64,000 bases of DNA from Lachnoclostridium sp. An131 (GTDB taxonomy: Bacteria > Bacillota > Clostridia > Lachnospirales > Lachnospiraceae), in contig NZ_NFLI01000003.1 of assembly GCF_002160825.1 (NCBI RefSeq), positions 124,001 to 188,000 on the forward strand. The letters are read 5' to 3'. The notes below the pieces were generated by a model that did no database searches, was not told where the DNA came from, and worked only from the letters and a program-made list of their open reading frames with translations. The position numbers were made by a program, and so were the translations under genes. Positions 44,207 through 53,593 of this stretch are shown piece by piece (position 1 is the first letter of the stretch; each line of letters begins with the position of its first letter).

Positions 44207-44238
44207 AATCTGGAACAAAGAATTGAAAGGAGTCTCTT

Positions 44239-44436
44239 ATGGCAGACTGTCGAAATCAGGCGGCGACCGGACGCGGCTGCTCCAGAGAGTCTCTGCAGAG
44301 CATGCCTCTTGCCATGTCTTATGTGCCATGGCAGTTCTGGGGCCAGACCTGCGATCTGGAAAAAGCCCTTCAGTGCGGTACGATATTTCCCGAACTGAAT
44401 AAACCATTTTTAGGAAAGCGGGGTGTTGTGCGATGA
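44239..44436 (+). CDS. cotJA: Spore coat-associated protein CotJA
   Basis: This 65-aa protein has the CotJA core LAMSYVPWQFWGQTCDLEKALQ and FPELNKPFLG. It belongs to the inner spore coat and is the first gene of cotJABC. ATG has AAAGGAG upstream, and its stop overlaps the cotJB start. Family members are small and soluble, with no catalytic motif. Confidence 0.92.
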   Translation: MADCRNQAATGRGCSRESLQSMPLAMSYVPWQFWGQTCDLEKALQCGTIFPELNKPFLGKRGVVR

Positions 44437-44849
44437 TGCAGAATCAGAACCGTATGAATTCCTGCTTTGGCCCATACCAGAGGGCCGCTTCTTCCCAGCA
44501 GCAGGCAAACCAGCAGGGACGCTCCTCCATGTCCTGCCAGCAGCCGCAAAGCTGCGGCGGCGCTTCCTCTGCTCAGGCTCAGAATTTCTCCGGAGGGGCA
44601 AACAGACTTTCCAGGCAGCAGCTCATGAAAAACATCATGCTTTATGGATTTGCCTGCGTAGATGCGTCCCTGTACCTGGATACACATCCAGACGATGCGG
44701 AAGCGCTTTCCTATTTTAAAGAGCACAATCGTATTTACCAGGAAGCAGTAGAAGAATATTCCAAGACCTACGGCCCCCTTACCATCGCCCACGCACATCA
44801 CTGCGGCGCTTACTGGAACTGGGTGGATCAGCCATGGCCCTGGCAATAG
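44433..44849 (+). CDS. cotJB: Spore coat protein CotJB
   Basis: This 138-aa protein has a conserved second half: LMKNIMLYGFACVDASLYLDTHPDD, ALSYFKEHNRIYQEAVEEYSK and YWNWVDQPWPWQ. The first ~60 residues are a Gln/Ser-rich extension not typical of short CotJB proteins. It overlaps cotJA and precedes cotJC by 20 bases. Confidence 0.93.
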   Translation: MMQNQNRMNSCFGPYQRAASSQQQANQQGRSSMSCQQPQSCGGASSAQAQNFSGGANRLSRQQLMKNIMLYGFACVDASLYLDTHPDDAEALSYFKEHNRIYQEAVEEYSKTYGPLTIAHAHHCGAYWNWVDQPWPWQ

Positions 44850-44869
44850 GAAGGAGGGAGTAAAAAGCT

Positions 44870-45535
44870 ATGTTTAATTATGAAAAAAGACTTGAGTATC
44901 CGATTCATATAAAAGAGACAAATCCAAGACTTGCAAAGGCGATCATCACACAGTATGGCGGCCCCGACGGGGAGCTCGGTGCTTCTATGCGGTATCTGTC
45001 CCAACGGTATACGATGCCGTATAAGGAATGTATGGCGCTGCTTACGGATATCGGGACGGAGGAGCTCGGCCACTTCGAAATGATTGCCACCATCGTCCAC
45101 CAGCTCACCCGCAACATGTCCATGGAGGAACTGAAGGCCTCCGGCTTTGACGACTATTACGTAGACCACACCCTGGGACTCTGGCCGCAGGCGGCATCGG
45201 GCGTGCCGTTTTCCGCGACGATGTTCCAGTCTACAGGCGATCCCATCACAGACCTGAGCGAGGATATGGCAGCAGAGCAGAAGGCCCGCACCACATACGA
45301 CAACATTCTGCGCCTCTCCGTGGATTCTCCGGATGTAACCGACGCCATACGCTTCCTGCGCGCGAGGGAAATCGTGCACTTTCAGCGCTTCGGCGAAGCA
45401 AAACGGGAAGATTGTAGTAAAATCCAAAGGCGCGGAAAGCCCACAAATTCAGCACTTTTGGAAAGTCACTATCAATCAGAACATTTGCAGGACATAGGCA
45501 TGAGCCGCCCTATCTGCTGCTATACCTCAAAATGA
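44870..45535 (+). pseudogene. cotJC: CotJC manganese-catalase-like protein, C-terminus replaced by ICE sequence
   Basis: Residues 1 to about 177 are a normal CotJC: YPIHIKETNPRLAKAII, GTEELGHFEMIATI, AAEQKARTTYDNIL and REIVHFQRFGEA. The Glu/His ligands of the di-manganese centre (TEELGHFE, AEQKAR, REIVHFQ) are kept. After FGEA the frame continues for 44 residues (KREDCSKIQRRG ...) unlike any CotJC, because the integrative element begins here. The native C-terminal tail is lost and replaced; the core may still fold. CotJC is a coat protein of the manganese-catalase family. Confidence 0.85.
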
Positions 45536-45593
45536 AGATGATACATGAGATAGGACGAGCTATTTTTCTTACAACTGAATATCGAACCGCAAA

Positions 45594-45643
45594 GGCGGCG
45601 TTTCCCACTTCCAACCCGGAAGAACAGGAACGCCGCTTTTTTT
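45594..45643 (+). terminator. Terminator at the left end of the ICE
   Basis: GCGGCGTT (45596-45603) pairs with AACGCCGC (45629-45636), followed by TTTTTTT. It would stop transcription coming from the cotJ operon before it enters the element. About 150 bases follow before the first ICE gene, with no supported frame. Confidence 0.65.
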
Positions 45644-45793
45644 ATGCCCTCATGTTACGCAGTAGGGGCAGAAAAAGCCTTGATTTATGCGGCTTCCAGA
45701 GCGCGAAAACAGGGAAGCAAAGGAAAGATACCTTTCCCCCTCAAATCCGCGTTCTACTGCGTAACAAATCCACAGCAAAGGAGCTGATAAGCT

Positions 45794-46798
45794 ATGGCAG
45801 TTTTCAGAGTGGAACGCAACACGGGATATACCGTAATGAGCAACCACCACTTACGCAACAAGGAGCTTACCTTGAAAGCAAAGGGCTTGTTGTCGCAAAT
45901 GCTCTCACTTCCCGAAGATTGGGACTATACCCTTGCGGGGCTGTCCCATATCAACCGGGAGAAAATCGACGCTATCCGGGAAGCGGTGCGGGAACTGGAA
46001 CGCGCCGGGTATATCGTCCGTTCAAGGGAACGCGACGCAAAAGGACGCCTGCGGGGTGCCGATTATGTGATTTATGAGCAGCCACAGCTACCGCCTAAAC
46101 CGGATTTTCCTACGTTGGAAAATCCAACATTGGAAAATCCAACGCAGGAAAACCCTACGTTGGAAAAACCTACGCAGGAAAATCCAATGCAATTAAATAA
46201 AGAAGTACAAAGAACTAATCTATCAAAAAAAGAAAAATCAAATACTGATACACAAAGTACCCATTCCATTCCTATCCTTTCCCCTGACCCCTCTCCCTTG
46301 GAGAAGCAGGAGGCAACAGCCAACGGCAGCGCAAGCGCAGCCGGGGAACGGAAACGAAAGGAACCGGACGACGCATACCGGGTATATGAGGAAATCTTAA
46401 AAGACAACATCTGCTATGACATTCTCAAACAGGATATGCCCTACGACCATGACCGGATAGACGAAATCGTTGACCTTATCCTTGAAACCGTCTGCACAAG
46501 GCGCAGGACAATCCGTATTGCCGGGGACGACTACCCGGCAGAGCTTGTAAAGTCAAAGTTTATGAAACTGGACAGCGAACATATCCGGTTCGTCCTTGAC
46601 TGTATGCGGGAGAACACCACGAAGATACGCAACATCAAGCAGTACCTACGGGCGGCACTGTTCAACGCGCCGTCCACTATCGGAAACTATTACACTTCCC
46701 TTGTCGCCCACGACATGGCAAGCGGCGCACTGGCTCCGCGAAAGCCCCGGTTTGGCGACCCGGATTATTATTCATGCAACGAGGGCGAAAGCCTGTAA
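45794..46798 (+). CDS. Replication initiator/helix-turn-helix protein of the ICE (DUF6017 type)
   Basis: A 334-aa protein. The N-terminus (VERNTGYTVMSNHHLRNKELTLKAKGLLSQMLSLPEDWDYTL) is a RepA_N-like winged helix. A Pro/Asn-rich linker with repeated PTLEN/PTQEN units follows (about 108-135). The C-terminal domain (YEEILKDNICYDILKQDMP ... KSKFMKLDSEHIRFVLDCM) is typical of DUF6017 proteins, ending in YYSCNEGESL. Such proteins open the conserved block of Tn1549-like elements and probably act in element replication or its control. ATG has GGAG 10 bases upstream. Confidence 0.88.
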   Translation: MAVFRVERNTGYTVMSNHHLRNKELTLKAKGLLSQMLSLPEDWDYTLAGLSHINREKIDAIREAVRELERAGYIVRSRERDAKGRLRGADYVIYEQPQLPPKPDFPTLENPTLENPTQENPTLEKPTQENPMQLNKEVQRTNLSKKEKSNTDTQSTHSIPILSPDPSPLEKQEATANGSASAAGERKRKEPDDAYRVYEEILKDNICYDILKQDMPYDHDRIDEIVDLILETVCTRRRTIRIAGDDYPAELVKSKFMKLDSEHIRFVLDCMRENTTKIRNIKQYLRAALFNAPSTIGNYYTSLVAHDMASGALAPRKPRFGDPDYYSCNEGESL

Positions 46799-46822
46799 AA
46801 CAAACATAAGGAGGATTTTTCT

Positions 46823-47041
46823 ATGGCACAGAGAACCGGAGCATTGGTATTTGACGAGCTGACTGACCGTTACGACATTCGCTTTGACCTTTCCGACTAT
46901 TACGGGGGTTTGCATTGCGGCGACTGTCTGGAGGTGTTCGTAAGGGGCAAGTGGAAGCCGACCCGCATGGAGTACGGACAGAACTGGTATCTGGTAGGGG
47001 TACGCGCCGAGGACTTGAACGGGCTTAGGGTACGGATTTAA
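46823..47041 (+). CDS. DUF5348 domain protein
   Basis: This 72-aa protein (RTGALVFDELTDRYDIRFDL ... GDCLEVFVRGKWKPTRME) matches the small DUF5348 family that lies after the initiator in Tn1549-like elements. Its function is unknown. The ribosome binding site AAGGAGG lies 7 bases upstream, and pcfB follows 84 bases later. Confidence 0.85.
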   Translation: MAQRTGALVFDELTDRYDIRFDLSDYYGGLHCGDCLEVFVRGKWKPTRMEYGQNWYLVGVRAEDLNGLRVRI

Positions 47042-47125
47042 TAAAACGGCAGGCACAGGGCAACCGGGAAACGGCTGCCCTTTCTTTCTGCCCGGAAACA
47101 GACTTTTGCGAAAGGAGGACGAGAA

Positions 47126-47608
47126 TTGCAGGAGGAAGTCAACGAAAAAGTGATTGCCCTGTCCATCAAGACCGGGAAGCTGTCTGCGGAAGTGCTGCAA
47201 AAATCTATGAAATTTTTTCTCTCACAGGTAAAGAAACAGGCAAACAAGCGGCAAATGCCCCACGGCAAGCAGACCCTAAAGCAGCTTATGAAACAGAACG
47301 CAGGCGTTTCCAATATCGAAATCACGAAGGACAATATCAAAGCCTTTGAGAGTACCGCGAAGAAATACGGGATTGATTTTGCGCTGAAAAAGGACGCGGC
47401 GGAAAGCCCGCCCCGATACCTTGTTTTCTTTAAGGCACGGGACGCTGACGCGCTGACCGCAGCCTTTAAGGAGTTTTCCGCAAAGAAGCTCTCACGGGAG
47501 CAGAAGCCCTCTATCCGAAAAGCGTTAGCCGCGTTCCGGGATAAGGCGAAGCAGCTTAACGCCAACCGGGAGAAAGTCAAGAAAAAGGAAAGGGGGATTG
47601 ACCGTTGA
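47126..47608 (+). CDS. PcfB family conjugation protein
   Basis: This 160-aa protein (DUF3801/PcfB) has ALSIKTGKLSAEVLQKSMKF, the GKQTLKQLMKQNAGVSNIEI core and a basic C-terminal tail. PcfB proteins work with the coupling protein and relaxase in DNA transfer. The start is TTG at 47126 with AAAGGAGG 6 bases upstream. Its end overlaps the virD4 start, indicating coupling. Confidence 0.88.
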   Translation: MQEEVNEKVIALSIKTGKLSAEVLQKSMKFFLSQVKKQANKRQMPHGKQTLKQLMKQNAGVSNIEITKDNIKAFESTAKKYGIDFALKKDAAESPPRYLVFFKARDADALTAAFKEFSAKKLSREQKPSIRKALAAFRDKAKQLNANREKVKKKERGIDR

Positions 47609-49395
47609 ACAGGATAGACTTGAAAAAGCTGATTATCCCGAATATCCCCTATCTGCTCTTTGTCTGGCTCTTTGACAAGGCGGCGCAGGCGTTTAGGCTG
47701 TCGCCGGGGGCTGACCTGTCGGGAAAGCTGCTTGCCCTTGGGACGGGATTTTCCGCAGCCTTATCTAACGCCGCGCCGAGCTTACACCCTATGGACTTGC
47801 TTATCGGCATAGCGGGGGCGGTGCTTATCCGGCTGATTGTCTATTTCAAGGGCAAGAACGCGAAAAAATATAGGCGCGGCATGGAATACGGTTCTGCACG
47901 TTGGGGCAACGCCGAGGATATAAAGCCGTATGTAGACCCGGTGTTTGAAAACAACGTCATTCTGACCCAGACCGAACGGCTGATGATGAGTAGCCGCCCG
48001 AAGCAGCCAAAGTACGCAAGGAATAAAAATATCCTTGTAATCGGCGGCTCCGGCAGCGGCAAGACGAGGTTTTTTGTGAAGCCGAACCTTATGCAAATGC
48101 ACAGCTCCTATGTTGTCACAGACCCGAAAGGAACCGTATTAGTCGAGTGCGGGAAGCTCCTGCAACGGGGCGTCTATAAGATAAAAGTGCTGAATACCAT
48201 AAACTTCAAGAAAAGTATGCACTATAACCCGTTCGCCTATATCCGCAGCGAGAAAGACATTCTGAAACTGGTAAATACCATAATCGCCAACACCAAAGGC
48301 GACGGGGAAAAATCCGGGGAGGATTTCTGGGTAAAGTCCGAACGGCTCTTTTACTGCGCCCTTATCGGCTATATCTGGTATGAAGCCCCGGAGGACGAGA
48401 AAAACTTCACGACGCTGCTTGAAATGATAAATGCGTCGGAAGCCCGCGAGGACGACCCGGAATTTCAGTCCCCGGTTGACCTCATGTTTGAACGTCTGGA
48501 AGAAAAAGACCCGGAACACTTTGCCGTAAGGCAGTATAAGAAATTCCTGTTAAGCGCGGGCAAGACACGTTCCTCAATCCTTATTTCCTGCGGGGCGCGG
48601 CTTGCCCCCTTTGACATACGGGAGCTGCGGGAGCTTCTGGAAACCGACGAAATGGAGCTTGACACACTGGGCGACCGGAAAACGGCACTGTTCGTTATCA
48701 TCAGCGACACCGACGACACCTTTAACTTTGTCGTGTCTATCCTTTACACGCAGCTTTTCAACCTGTTGTGCGACAAAGCCGACGACGTGTACGGCGGGCG
48801 GCTGCCCGTCCATGTGCGCTGCCTGCTTGACGAGTTTGCCAATATCGGGCAGATACCGAAGTTTGAAAAGCTGATTGCCACGATACGGAGCCGGGAAATC
48901 TCCGCTTCTATCATTCTGCAAAGTCAATCGCAGCTAAAGGCAATCTATAAGGACAACGCTGACACGATTGTAGGGAATTGCGACACAACCCTTTTCTTGG
49001 GCGGCAAGGAAAAAAGCACCCTCAAAGAAATATCGGAAATTTTAGGCAAGGAAACCATAGACAGCTTCAACACGTCCGAAACGCGGGGGCGGGAGCTTTC
49101 CCACGGCATGAACTACCAAAAGCTGGGAAAGGAGCTTATGACGCAGGACGAGATCGCCGTTATGGACGGCGGCAAGTGCATTTTACAGGTGCGCGGGGTG
49201 CGCCCGTTCTTTTCCGACAAGTACGACATAACGAAGCACCCGAAATACAGGTACCTTTCCGACTACGATAAGAAGAACGCTTTTGATGTGGAGCGGTACA
49301 TGAAACGCCGCCCCGCAATCGTGAAGTCGGAGGAACCCTTTGACTGTTACGAAATCAGCGAAGCGGATTTGCAGGAGGGCGCAGGGAATGAATGA
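47605..49395 (+). CDS. VirD4-type conjugation coupling protein
   Basis: A 596-aa T4SS coupling ATPase that feeds the relaxase-DNA complex to the mating channel. Two N-terminal membrane segments are seen (about 20-35 and 60-80). The TraG/VirD4 ATPase domain has VIGGSGSGKTRFFVKPNL as Walker A, YVVTDPKGTVLVE, and LLDEFANIGQIPKFEKLIATI as Walker B region. The start is TTG at 47605 after AAAGGGGG, inside the end of pcfB. It is in the conserved pcfB-virD4 order. Confidence 0.95.
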   Translation: MNRIDLKKLIIPNIPYLLFVWLFDKAAQAFRLSPGADLSGKLLALGTGFSAALSNAAPSLHPMDLLIGIAGAVLIRLIVYFKGKNAKKYRRGMEYGSARWGNAEDIKPYVDPVFENNVILTQTERLMMSSRPKQPKYARNKNILVIGGSGSGKTRFFVKPNLMQMHSSYVVTDPKGTVLVECGKLLQRGVYKIKVLNTINFKKSMHYNPFAYIRSEKDILKLVNTIIANTKGDGEKSGEDFWVKSERLFYCALIGYIWYEAPEDEKNFTTLLEMINASEAREDDPEFQSPVDLMFERLEEKDPEHFAVRQYKKFLLSAGKTRSSILISCGARLAPFDIRELRELLETDEMELDTLGDRKTALFVIISDTDDTFNFVVSILYTQLFNLLCDKADDVYGGRLPVHVRCLLDEFANIGQIPKFEKLIATIRSREISASIILQSQSQLKAIYKDNADTIVGNCDTTLFLGGKEKSTLKEISEILGKETIDSFNTSETRGRELSHGMNYQKLGKELMTQDEIAVMDGGKCILQVRGVRPFFSDKYDITKHPKYRYLSDYDKKNAFDVERYMKRRPAIVKSEEPFDCYEISEADLQEGAGNE

Positions 49396-49525
49396 GCGCA
49401 CCGGGACAAAACCCGCAGGACACAAAAAGAAAGTCATTTCCCTTGCTGACGAACGGAAGCGGCGGGAAATGCAGGAGCTTGTTAAACTGTTTGAACAATT
49501 TTATGCAAGGAAGGTCAAGCCATGA
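49388..49525 (+). CDS. Small basic protein of the ICE
   Basis: A 45-aa frame beginning MNERTGTKPAGHKKKV with GGAGGG upstream. It overlaps the virD4 stop and ends in EQFYARKVKP next to the following small gene. It is Lys/Arg-rich with a helical tail (ERKRREMQELVKLFEQF). The function is unknown. Tight overlap on both sides supports it as real. Confidence 0.65.
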   Translation: MNERTGTKPAGHKKKVISLADERKRREMQELVKLFEQFYARKVKP

Positions 49526-49710
49526 ACAGACGTATCAGAAAGAAAGTAGCAAAGCGCAGGATTGAAAAAGCTATTCGCGGGCTGATTGATTATGCGCTTG
49601 AACAGGCGCAGAAAGAGGAAGAAATCAAACGCCGTTTACTGGAAAGCTATGACCGCTATTACAGAGAACGGACACAGAGAAAGGAGGAATTACAGCAACC
49701 GACTACATAA
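49522..49710 (+). CDS. Small basic helical protein of the ICE
   Basis: A 62-aa Lys/Arg/Glu-rich protein (RIRKKVAKRRIEKAIRGLIDYALEQ) that is predicted to be almost all helix. Its ATG overlaps the end of the preceding frame by 4 bases. The function is unknown. The 187 bases to maff2 hold two small hairpins (around 49780-49805 and 49819-49845, the latter with a T-run) and no frame I trust. Confidence 0.6.
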   Translation: MNRRIRKKVAKRRIEKAIRGLIDYALEQAQKEEEIKRRLLESYDRYYRERTQRKEELQQPTT

Positions 49711-49897
49711 ACATTGGCTACATGATACGCGCACCCACTGGAAAATCCATGTTCCCCACGCTTACAACTGAATACCGCTGCGCCGCAGGATTTCAAGCGG
49801 CGCGGGGACTTATGACCGCGGCAGTTACCAAAACTGACCGCCGTTTTTTATGCCCTTTTTCGGGCAGCCGCAAAACGCGGCAGGAAAGGAGAATTTC

Positions 49898-50022
49898 ATG
49901 GAATTTTTCAACAGCGCAGTAGATGTATTGCAGACCCTTGTTATCGCACTGGGAGCCGGACTTGGTATCTGGGGCGTGATTAACCTTTTGGAGGGCTACG
50001 GAAACGACAATCCAGGTGCAAA
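49898..50022 (+). pseudogene. Maff2, 5' half, interrupted by the inner element
   Basis: MEFFNSAVDVLQTLVIALGAG and GIWGVINLLEGYGNDNPGA are the N-terminal two thirds of Maff2, a small membrane protein of the Tn1549 conjugation module. After GA the frame runs into the inner element and stops (NAHVS, TAA at 50036-50038). The 3' half is found at 62453. Its site is 'aggaaagga' before ATG. Confidence 0.88.
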
Positions 50023-50042
50023 TGCTCATGTGTCATAAAGAA
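50023..50042 (+). repeat. Left terminal inverted repeat of the inner element
   Basis: TGCTCATGTG and TCATAAAGAA match the reverse complement of 62433-62452 at 16 of 20 positions. It immediately follows the maff2 break. Confidence 0.75.
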
Positions 50043-50098
50043 ACACACAAGAGATTGATAGACAGCAGCCTACTATTCCGTAAATTTTGTTTCAGGAC

Positions 50099-50413
50099 TT
50101 TCTTTTTCAATGCCGATATGCTATAATATTTCTATTCCAAGTAAGGAGTTAAAAATATGCGGCAAGGTATTCTTAATTAACTATAATCAAATAGTGGGAA
50201 CAAAGAATTGTAACCGTCCCTTGCAAGGGGCTTAGTTTTTTGTACCCTTTTTAAGAATACTTTTGCCTTATATATTTGACATATCAAAAGAGCGACCGCT
50301 GCTTGCAGTGCGTTGTATGTATGTGTATGTCTATTCGCTATATCCCCAGCGGTAAAAGTATTTTGCTGCTGGGGATTTTTATGCCCTTTGGGGGCTGAAT
50401 GGAGGACAAACAC
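50099..50413 (+). promoter_or_regulatory. Attenuator leader of the tet gene
   Basis: The promoter has TTTCTT (50099-50104) and TATAAT (50122-50127). A short leader frame (50157-50180), a region ending in AGTTTTTTGTACCC, and then a terminator follow. The terminator pairs ATCCCCAGC (50342-50350) with GCTGGGGAT (50368-50376) before TTTTT. The layout and many short blocks are the same as in the tet(M) leader, where ribosome stalling by tetracycline favours read-through. The tet ribosome binding site GGAGG comes 33 bases after the hairpin. Confidence 0.85.
50157..50180 (+). CDS. Tet leader peptide
   Basis: A seven-codon frame encoding MRQGILN, then TAA, with AAGGAG 8 bases upstream. The start of this peptide is the same as that of the tet(M) leader (MRQGILK). 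Its translation is expected to control the downstream terminator. Confidence 0.75.
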   Translation: MRQGILN

Positions 50414-52333
50414 ATGAAAATAATCAATATCGGCATTCTTGCTCATGTAGACGCAGGAAAAACGACTTTGACAGAAAGCCTGCTCTATACCAGCGGAGCC
50501 GTTCCGGAATTAGGGAGTGTAGATAAGGGAACAACGCGGACAGACACCATGCTGTTGGAACGCCAGCGTGGGATTACCATTCAAACGGCCGTCACTTCTT
50601 TCGGCTGGAAGAATTATAAGATCAATATTGTCGATACCCCCGGCCATATGGACTTTTTGGCGGAAGTATATCGCTCACTTGCTGTTCTTGACGGAGCAAT
50701 TTTAGTAGTTTCCGCAAAGGACGGCGTGCAGGCACAAACACGGGTACTGTTCCATGCGCTCCAGAAAATGAAAATCCCAACGATTATTTTTGTAAATAAG
50801 ATAGACCAGGAGGGCATTGACTTACAGAGCGTTTATCAAAATATCAGAGAAAAACTTTCTGATGATGTCATGGTTATGCAAGATGTTTCGCTCACTCCGG
50901 AAGTGTCTCTGACAGACATTGAGGATATAGAAAAATGGGATTCTATTATTGCTGGAAATGATGAACTTTTGGAAAAATATATTGCGGGGGAACCTTTGAA
51001 AATACAAGATTTACAGAGGGAGAAATGCAGAAGAATGCAAAACGGTTCCCTGTTTCCTATTTATCATGGGAGTGCAAAGAACAATATCGGAACTGAAAAG
51101 CTGATTGAAGTGATTGCAGAAACATTTACTTCTGGTGCGGACAACGATCAATCCGAGCTATGCGGAAGCGTTTTTAAAATCGAGTACACAGACCAGAAAA
51201 AGCGGCTCGTTTATTTGCGGTTATACAGCGGGACACTTCATTTACGGGATACGATTCTCCTGCCCCAAAATCAAAAACTAAAAATCACAGAAATGAGGAT
51301 TCCGTCAAACGGAGAGATTATACCGGCGGACACAGCCTGTTGCGGAGAAATTGTTATTTTGACCAATGACACTCTGAAGCTGAATGATACTCTCGGAAAT
51401 GTAGAACTTTTGCCGCGCAAGGCATGGGAAAAAAATCCGATTCCTTTGCTTCGGACGACGGTGGAGCCGCAAAATCAGGAACAAAGAGACCTCCTGCTGA
51501 ATGCCCTGACGGAAATTGCAGATACAGATCCGCTGTTGCATTACTATGTGGATACGATAACGCATGAAATCATCATTTCTTTTTTAGGAAAAGTCCAGTT
51601 AGAGGTTGTATGCTCTCTGTTAGTAGAGCGATACCATGTGAACATAAATGTGAAAGAACCTACGGTCATTTATCTGGAAAGGCCATTAAAAACAGCCAGT
51701 TACACGATTCATATTGAAGTGCCGCCGAATCCGTTTTGGGCATCCATTGGCTTAACTGTAACGCCACTTCCTGCCGGAAGTGGAACCCGGTTTAAAAGCA
51801 AAGTATCTCTCGGCTATTTAAACCAAAGTTTTCAAAATGCCGTTATGGAAGGGGTGCGTTATGGAATGGAGCAAGGCTTATACGGTTGGGAAGTGACAGA
51901 TTGTGAAATTTGTTTTGACTATGGAGTTTATTACAGTCCAGTTAGTACCCCCGCAGATTTTCGTTCCCTTGCTCCTATCGTGTTAGAACAGGCATTGAAA
52001 AGAGCAGGAACACAATTATTGGAACCATACCTTTCCTTTACCCTTTTTGCACCGCAGGAATATATTTCACGGGCTTATAATGACGCACCGAAGTATTGTG
52101 CAGTGATTGAATCAACCTTGCTTAAAAATGATGAAGTTATTTTTACGGGAGAAATCCCCGCCCGCTGCATCGGCGAATATAGGAATGATTTAAATTTTTA
52201 TACAAATGGGAGAAGCGTCTGCCTTACCGAATTAAAAGGGTACCAAGAAATTTCCGGGGAGCCTGTATTGCAGCCACGCCGTCCTAACAGCCGTTTAGAT
52301 AAGGTTCGGCATATGTTTCAGAAAATAACGTAA
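50414..52333 (+). CDS. Ribosomal-protection tetracycline resistance protein, Tet(M/O/W) family
   Basis: A 639-aa EF-G-like GTPase, exactly the canonical length of the Tet(M/O/W/32) group. It removes tetracycline from the ribosome. [13 protein letters not shown] (10-22) is G1, DTPGHMDF (about 74-81) is G3 and NKID (about 128) is G4. The C-terminus keeps [46 protein letters not shown] and [13 protein letters not shown]. By recall it matches neither tet(W) nor tet(O) throughout, and I cannot assign the class. The start MKIINIGI at 50414 has GGAGG 10 bases upstream. A+T content is higher than in the mobilization genes. Confidence 0.95.
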   Translation: MKIINIGILAHVDAGKTTLTESLLYTSGAVPELGSVDKGTTRTDTMLLERQRGITIQTAVTSFGWKNYKINIVDTPGHMDFLAEVYRSLAVLDGAILVVSAKDGVQAQTRVLFHALQKMKIPTIIFVNKIDQEGIDLQSVYQNIREKLSDDVMVMQDVSLTPEVSLTDIEDIEKWDSIIAGNDELLEKYIAGEPLKIQDLQREKCRRMQNGSLFPIYHGSAKNNIGTEKLIEVIAETFTSGADNDQSELCGSVFKIEYTDQKKRLVYLRLYSGTLHLRDTILLPQNQKLKITEMRIPSNGEIIPADTACCGEIVILTNDTLKLNDTLGNVELLPRKAWEKNPIPLLRTTVEPQNQEQRDLLLNALTEIADTDPLLHYYVDTITHEIIISFLGKVQLEVVCSLLVERYHVNINVKEPTVIYLERPLKTASYTIHIEVPPNPFWASIGLTVTPLPAGSGTRFKSKVSLGYLNQSFQNAVMEGVRYGMEQGLYGWEVTDCEICFDYGVYYSPVSTPADFRSLAPIVLEQALKRAGTQLLEPYLSFTLFAPQEYISRAYNDAPKYCAVIESTLLKNDEVIFTGEIPARCIGEYRNDLNFYTNGRSVCLTELKGYQEISGEPVLQPRRPNSRLDKVRHMFQKIT

Positions 52334-52523
52334 TATTTTGTGCGTTATCACGGATAAAAATCTTTGAATATAAGGAGAGTCTATGTTAGTTTTGTTTTCA
52401 AGTCGGTTTTGTGTAAACTTATATTGAGCAAACGGCCTTTATTTATAACCCGACTAATTTTGTATGCTAATGTCGAGCATATCTTTCTAAATTGTGATAT
52501 TCTTATTCGGAAGGAGGGGCAAT

Positions 52524-53390
52524 GTGTTAAAGAAATTGAATGACGCGATGGACTATATTGAAGCGCACCTGGAGGACGAGTTTTTACTTGAGAAGATTTC
52601 TGAGCATATAAATGTTTCAGATTATCATTTTAGAAAAATATTTTTTGCGCTTACCAATATGACGCTGAATGAGTATGTAAAAAACAGACGACTTTCAGAA
52701 GCTAACAAAGAATTGTTGCAGGGGGCGCAGGTAACAGATGTCGCTTATCAATATGGGTATCAATCCGTAGACGGATTTACACGTGCCTTTAAAAAATGGA
52801 GCGGTATCTTACCGTCACAAGTCGCAAAGTTGAAACAATGTAAATCATGCCAAAAGTTACAATTTGTTGTAACTATGAAGGGAGGAACTTTAATGGAATA
52901 TAAAATTGTTGAAAAACCTGCTTTTACGTTTGCAGGTGTAAGTAAACGAGTGCCGTTACAATATGAGGGAGTAAACAACGCTATTTTGGAACTGGCACAA
53001 AGCATAACACAGGAACAGAAAGAAGAAATGCACCGGTTGCAAAACATTGAGCCATATGAAACTGTAAATGTTTCCTATGAATCAGATACGAACTTTCTTG
53101 AAGAAGCTGGTGAATTAACGCATTTAATTGGAGTTTTAACAACTAAAAATGACATTAGCAGTAATCTGGACACATTTCCTGTTAAAGCTCATACGTGGGC
53201 AGTTTTTCCAAATGAAGGAATCTTCCCGTTTACTTTGCAGGATACAATGGCAAGAATCTACTCCGAATGGTTTATGACGGCAGATTATGAACTGGCAGAG
53301 CCGTTTTCTTTCTCTTTTACAAAAATGGACGACAAAAAGCCCAACTACGCATACAGTGAAATTTGGATTCCAGTAACAAAAAAAGAATAA
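52524..53390 (+). CDS. AraC family regulator with GyrI-like effector domain
   Basis: A protein of about 288 aa. The N-terminal AraC DNA-binding domain has LNDAMDYIEAHLEDEFLLEKISEHINVSDYHFRKIF and a second helix pair VTDVAYQYGYQSVDGFTRAFKKW. The C-terminal half (EYKIVEKPAFTFAGVSKRVP ... YSEIWIPVTKKE) is the GyrI-like small-molecule-binding fold. GTG at 52524 has GGAGGGG 6 bases upstream. It follows tet by 190 bases that hold no other frame. It might sense a drug or metabolite, but its target is not visible. Its last codons lie within the first copy of the duplicated cassette. Confidence 0.9.
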   Translation: MLKKLNDAMDYIEAHLEDEFLLEKISEHINVSDYHFRKIFFALTNMTLNEYVKNRRLSEANKELLQGAQVTDVAYQYGYQSVDGFTRAFKKWSGILPSQVAKLKQCKSCQKLQFVVTMKGGTLMEYKIVEKPAFTFAGVSKRVPLQYEGVNNAILELAQSITQEQKEEMHRLQNIEPYETVNVSYESDTNFLEEAGELTHLIGVLTTKNDISSNLDTFPVKAHTWAVFPNEGIFPFTLQDTMARIYSEWFMTADYELAEPFSFSFTKMDDKKPNYAYSEIWIPVTKKE

Positions 53391-53534
53391 GCAATTACAC
53401 TCAAATAGGAAAGCCAGCCGAGCCAGCGGGCAGTCAAGATAAACGGCGCATATGCGCCGCTGTTGACAGCCCCGCCCGCCTTTGCTGGTAGGCAATCAAG
53501 GGGCGACAGCAAGGGGTGCTGCCGCCCTCTGATA
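53378..53534 (+). repeat. Duplicated regulatory cassette, copy 1
   Basis: About 155 bases beginning at the AraC stop region and nearly identical to 54861-55014. It contains a GGCGCATATGCGCC palindrome and a hairpin made of GGGGCGACAGCA and TGCTGCCGCCC. Each copy lies directly upstream of a sigma-like gene. Confidence 0.85.
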
Positions 53535-53593
53535 TTATAAATGAAACCCGTCAACCATACAACGCCCTATGTGGGAGAAAGGGGGAATCATCT

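Noticed and set aside
49722-49922. A 66-codon plus-strand frame before maff2
   Set aside because: It overlaps maff2 in another frame and covers two hairpins; no ribosome binding site or family support.
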